DNA of 16,576 nucleotides, taken from the NCBI GenBank assembly GCA_025928215.1, contig JAICJW010000037.1:1-16576 (forward strand). Reading direction: 5' to 3'. The translations under genes were made by a program, and so were the position numbers. Below, one piece after another: positions 13,845 to 16,576 of the stretch. The stretch's first letter is position 1, and each line of letters begins with the position of its first letter. The notes under the pieces are model-generated. The model worked only from the letters and a program-made list of their open reading frames with translations. It searched no databases and was not told the origin of the DNA. The DNA is from Chloroflexia bacterium (GTDB taxonomy: Bacteria; Chloroflexota; Chloroflexia; Thermomicrobiales; JALYUS01).

Positions 13845-14422
13845 CGTTCCCGTACATCATCGGGGGTATCAACGTCGCCCGCAATGCCTGGTGTGGATGC
13901 CACCATGTGCGGAAGATTTCGCCGTTCAATAGCGGCACGATGCCGCGCGAAACTGTCGGGGCCGAAGAGAAAGGGAAGCGCATCCGCCGGGGCAATCAGC
14001 AGCGCATTTGTCCCGCTGCCCGTGTAATCGGGCGCGAGGACTGCGGACGGTGGCGGCGGCAAGAGGGAAACCATCAGCGCAATGTCGGCGGGATCGAGCT
14101 GGGGTAAATCCGCATGGAGCGCCAGTACCGCCTCCGCGCCCTGAACAAGCGCCTCCGCTCGCGCCTCGTCGAGTGCCGGATTGAGGCCAATCGTTCGCTG
14201 ACGCAGGGCCGCCACGCCGAGTGCTTCCGCGCAATCGAGCACGGTTACGTCCGGGCTGACGACGGTGATCCGGTCCAGCACGCCGGATGCCTGCGCCGCC
14301 GCGACAACGTGCCGGAGCATCGCGAGCGTCAGCGCGGCGCGTTCATCACCACTGAAGGGCGGCGTGAGGCGGCTCTTTGCGCCGGTGAGACCTTTCACTG
14401 GAATCAGGGCATGAATACGCAC
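13826..14422 (-). CDS. cofC: 2-phospho-L-lactate/phosphoenolpyruvate guanylyltransferase
   Basis: A 198-residue CofC/FbiD nucleotidyltransferase. It joins GTP to 2-phospholactate, or to phosphoenolpyruvate as in most bacteria, to give the activated donor for CofD. Family marks are the N-terminal IPVKGLTGAKSRL (GTP-binding loop), LTLAMLRHVVAAA, a loop ALHADLPQLDPADI with the metal-binding Asp, and DYTGSGTNALLIAPADALPF further on. It begins with GTG 14422, 2 nt after the cofD stop, so translation is almost certainly coupled. Which substrate it uses cannot be told from sequence by eye. The last five codons are formed by a 7-nt repeat array, so the natural C-terminus may have been replaced or extended. 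Confidence 0.92.
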   Translation of the reverse strand: MRIHALIPVKGLTGAKSRLTPPFSGDERAALTLAMLRHVVAAAQASGVLDRITVVSPDVTVLDCAEALGVAALRQRTIGLNPALDEARAEALVQGAEAVLALHADLPQLDPADIALMVSLLPPPPSAVLAPDYTGSGTNALLIAPADALPFLFGPDSFARHRAAIERRNLPHMVASTPGIAGDVDTPDDVRERVVSSQ

Positions 14423-14424
14423 GT

Positions 14425-15378
14425 TCAGACCACCGATTGCCGTGGGGCGAGGGTTGCCGCGAAGGCGAGAGCAGCGCGCGCCAGTTGCTGGCGGTCCTCG
14501 TCATTGTGCATGACGGTTTGCGCCGCTTGCACCGCCATCCCAAGCCCCTCAATCCGTGGCGCGTCTGCCGTGTCGAGCAGATCAATCATCATCGCGTCGA
14601 GCAGGCCAACGTAGCCGGTTGCTACGCCGTACGCGGAGACCTCTATACCGCGCTCGGCGAGCATCCGGTCCGCCGGGCCTTTGAGCGCCTTGCCACCGAC
14701 GATTGGCGAAACGGCGATCTTGATGGCGGGGCTGGCAACGAGCGCGTCCCGCAACCCCGGCACGGCGAGGATCGGCCCGACGCTGACGAGGGGATTGGAA
14801 GGGCAGAAGATGATGAAATCAGCGGCGGCCAGCGCGTCCGCGGTCTCCGGCGTCATCCGGGCCTGCTCGATCCCTGCAAACCGGACCTGCGTGACGCGAT
14901 CCTCGTGGCGGCGGCGCACGAAGTAATCCTGGAAGTCGCGCCATCCCTCTGGCGTCTCGATTTCCGTCGCGACCCGTTCATCACACATCGGCAGCAACCG
15001 GGCGCGGATGCCGAGCGGCGCGGTGAGGGAGGCCGTCACCTCGGTCAACCGCTGTCCGGCGCGCATGCCCGCCGTGCGCCGCAGATGCGTCGCGAAGTCC
15101 GCGTCACCGAGGCGAAACCAGGCATCCTCGCCGTACCGCTCCAGCATACCGAGTGTCGTGAAGGTGTCACCCACGACGCCCCAACCCGTCGCCGGATTGG
15201 CGAGACCGGCGAGCGTGTACATCACCGTATCGAGGTCCGGGCTGATATGGAGGCCAAACAGTTCGAGGTCATCGGCGGTATTGCCGATGACCGTTAGCGT
15301 GTCTGGCGGCAGAACCCGGTAGAGGCCGTCGGCGAGTTTGGCTCCGCCGACCCCTCCCGCGAGCGCGACGACCTTCAC
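14425..15378 (-). CDS. cofD: 2-phospho-L-lactate transferase
   Basis: A 317-residue CofD/FbiA, which transfers the phospholactyl or enolpyruvyl-phosphate group to the deazaflavin Fo, giving F420-0 or its dehydro form. Family marks: the start VKVVALAGGVGGAKLADGL, VIGNTADDLELFGLHISPDLDTVMYTLAG (key parts NTADDxExxGLxxxPDxDTVxYTLAG), GWGVVGDTF, FIIFCPSNPLVSVGPIL and AVSPIVGGKALKGPA. GTG 15378 overlaps the TGA of the upstream oxidoreductase in the arrangement GTGA, a 4-nt overlap typical of coupled translation; a longer frame to 15471 lies within that gene and is rejected. The deazaflavin synthase (Fo synthase) needed to supply the acceptor is not in the window. Confidence 0.95.
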   Translation of the reverse strand: MKVVALAGGVGGAKLADGLYRVLPPDTLTVIGNTADDLELFGLHISPDLDTVMYTLAGLANPATGWGVVGDTFTTLGMLERYGEDAWFRLGDADFATHLRRTAGMRAGQRLTEVTASLTAPLGIRARLLPMCDERVATEIETPEGWRDFQDYFVRRRHEDRVTQVRFAGIEQARMTPETADALAAADFIIFCPSNPLVSVGPILAVPGLRDALVASPAIKIAVSPIVGGKALKGPADRMLAERGIEVSAYGVATGYVGLLDAMMIDLLDTADAPRIEGLGMAVQAAQTVMHNDEDRQQLARAALAFAATLAPRQSVV

Positions 15379-16409
15379 GTCGTGCCGCCCGCCGCTGCCG
15401 TCGCCTGCGTTGCCGCCTTTTCCGGCCACTTCAAATGGGGGATGACCTGTCTGCCCATCCCTTCGATCCATTCCGATTGGTTCTTGCCAACATTGTGGAC
15501 GTAAATCTCGTCGAAGCCGAGGTCAATGTATTTCTGAACGTGGGCGCGGTGCTGATCCCAGTCGGCGGACATCAGGACGCGGTTCTTGAAGTTCTCCGGG
15601 CGGACGTATTTCGCCATTGCCGCGAAATCCTCCGGATTGCGGACATCCGCCTTCGGCCACGGCATGCCGCCGTTCGGCCATTCCTTCACCGCCTGATCCG
15701 TCGCCGCTTGATCCGTCTCGGCCCACGAGGTATGAATCTGGATCAATTTCGGCATCGTCGCCGGGTCCTTGCCCGCCTCGCGCGCGCCGCGCTCGAATCG
15801 TTCGAACAATCCCTTAATCTTCTCGTCCGCCGCGCCGACGGTAATCAGGCCATCCACCATCTTGCCGGTGCGCTGCGCGGTGATGGGGCCGGCGGTGGCG
15901 ATATAGATCGGTGGCGGCGTCTCCGGCATCGTGTAGAGTTTGGCCGATTCGAGGGTGAAAAAATCGCCCGTGTGCTTGACGACCTTGCCCGTGAAGAGCT
16001 TCTTGATGATCTCGACCGCCTCCATCATCATCGCCAGGCGAACCGGCGCTTCCGGCCAGACGCCGCCAATGATGTGCTCGTTCAAGGCCTCGCCGCTGCC
16101 GAGGCCGAGATAGAAGCGGCCGGGGAACATCGCCTCGGTCGTGGCGGCAGCATGCGCGACGACGGCCGGGTGAAAGCGGAAGGTCGGGCAGGTGATGCCC
16201 GTGCCGAAGCGCATCGTCTTCGTCGCCTGACCGAGCGCACCGAAGAAGGTCCAGACAAAAGCCGCCTGCCCCTGCTCCGGCGTCCAGGGATGGAAGTGCT
16301 CGGAGGCAAAGACTCCCCCGAAGCCGACTTCCTCTGCCTCCTGACACCAGCGCACGAGATCATTGGGATGGAACTGTTCGAGGGAAGCCGAGTAGCCGAT
16401 GAAACCCAT
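15375..16409 (-). CDS. F420-dependent oxidoreductase, Fgd-like LLM class
   Basis: A 344-residue luciferase-like TIM-barrel enzyme closest to the F420-dependent glucose-6-phosphate dehydrogenase (Fgd)/TIGR03557-type group. Counterparts of the Mycobacterium Fgd active site are visible: SEHFHPW gives His38 and Trp42 (His40 and Trp44 in Fgd) but Glu37 where Fgd has Asp39; GSGEALNE gives Glu107 (Glu109 in Fgd). The phosphate-binding Lys198 of Fgd aligns with Ala in TVGAADE, so glucose-6-phosphate is probably not the substrate. No signal peptide is seen, so it is cytoplasmic. ATG 16409 follows AGGAGGTAGAAATC. It is the first gene of the F420 block and is coupled by a 4-nt overlap to cofD, so it likely consumes or recycles the cofactor made by its neighbours. 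The substrate is unknown. Confidence 0.88.
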   Translation of the reverse strand: MGFIGYSASLEQFHPNDLVRWCQEAEEVGFGGVFASEHFHPWTPEQGQAAFVWTFFGALGQATKTMRFGTGITCPTFRFHPAVVAHAAATTEAMFPGRFYLGLGSGEALNEHIIGGVWPEAPVRLAMMMEAVEIIKKLFTGKVVKHTGDFFTLESAKLYTMPETPPPIYIATAGPITAQRTGKMVDGLITVGAADEKIKGLFERFERGAREAGKDPATMPKLIQIHTSWAETDQAATDQAVKEWPNGGMPWPKADVRNPEDFAAMAKYVRPENFKNRVLMSADWDQHRAHVQKYIDLGFDEIYVHNVGKNQSEWIEGMGRQVIPHLKWPEKAATQATAAAGGTT

Positions 16410-16435
16410 GATTTCTACCTCCTGCTGGGAAGTTA

Positions 16436-16495
16436 GAAGTTCGAGGTTCGGAGTTCGATGATCCACTCCGAACTCCGAACTCCGAACCTCGAACT
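16436..16495. repeat. Heptanucleotide arrays E and E' as facing inverted copies
   Basis: A left array of GAAGTTC, GAGGTTC, GGAGTTC and GATGATC (16436-16463) faces a right array of ACTCCGA three times and ACCTCGA (16465-16492). The 20-nt stretch 16438-16457 is the perfect inverse complement of 16476-16495. The element fills the 89-nt gap between a partial gene and the F420-dependent oxidoreductase and touches the stop codon of the former. Confidence 0.85.
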
Positions 16496-16498
16496 CGT

Positions 16499-16576
16499 CT
16501 AGAACCCCCGCTCCAATGCACCCTCAATCTTCATGCGCAACGTGATGCGGTGCTCGTTGCGGAAGTTCGCCGCCGA
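16499..16576 (-). CDS. Unidentified gene, C-terminal 25 residues
   Basis: An open minus-strand frame enters from the right edge and stops at TAG (16501-16499). The peptide SAANFRNEHRITLRMKIEG, ending ALERGF, looks like ordinary protein sequence but is too short to assign. It precedes the F420 block on the same strand, with 89 nt and a repeat hairpin between them. The frame choice rests on the stop position and composition only. Confidence 0.45.
   Translation of the reverse strand, partial: SAANFRNEHRITLRMKIEGALERGF

Overview
The window is GC-rich (above 60 % by eye) and densely coding. It reads like a chromosome segment of a Chloroflexota bacterium of the Thermomicrobia/Sphaerobacter kind. 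That is an inference from four things: a bacterial coenzyme F420 cluster (cofD, cofC and a cofE without a fused reductase domain), a glycoside hydrolase carrying the FPxTGH/FERGRL-type repeats common in Chloroflexota exoproteins, a CheB-CheR-PAS-histidine kinase fusion, and non-actinobacterial operon organisation. I see no phage, transposase, CRISPR array, rRNA or tRNA.

Layout. 1-129 is the 3' end of hemL (+). 370-1734 is a ferredoxin/adrenodoxin-type NADP reductase (+). Its 3' end overlaps tail-to-tail a very large CheB-CheR-PAS-PAS-histidine kinase fusion (1679-5026, -). Upstream of the kinase, a divergent second CheB gene (5321-5698, +) is cut off before its catalytic aspartate and runs into an AT-richer stretch of unclear origin (to about 5903). 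5904-6984 (-) holds a MaoC-like hot-dog protein and two overlapping small unknown genes. 6995-8773 (-) is a secreted clan GH-A-like glycoside hydrolase. 8883-10583 (-) is a thiamine-diphosphate enzyme of the acetolactate-synthase superfamily, and 10725-12095 (-) a phosphomannomutase/phosphoglucomutase. smpB (12222-12716, +) is divergent from the mutase and has a near-consensus promoter that implies an almost leaderless mRNA. A stand-alone DUF433 protein (12721-12939, -) ends 4 nt from smpB.

13000-16409 (-) is the F420 block. In transcription order it holds an F420-dependent oxidoreductase of the Fgd-like LLM family, cofD (4-nt GTGA overlap), cofC (2-nt gap) and then cofE after a large hairpin. 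The first three are tightly coupled, so the cofactor and an enzyme likely to use it would be made together. A partial unidentified gene runs off the right edge (16499-16576, -).

The most unusual signal is not a gene. Five places (8628-8655 with 8879-8892, 10640-10667, 10686-10720, 13762-13844 and 16436-16495) carry short degenerate arrays, and all have a period of exactly 7 nt although the heptamer differs from place to place. At two of them the array occurs as facing inverted copies that can fold into long hairpins. The arrays sit at gene ends and in two cases supply the last codons or the stop codon of a gene. They resemble in form the heptanucleotide STRR repeats of filamentous cyanobacteria and deserve a genome-wide check.
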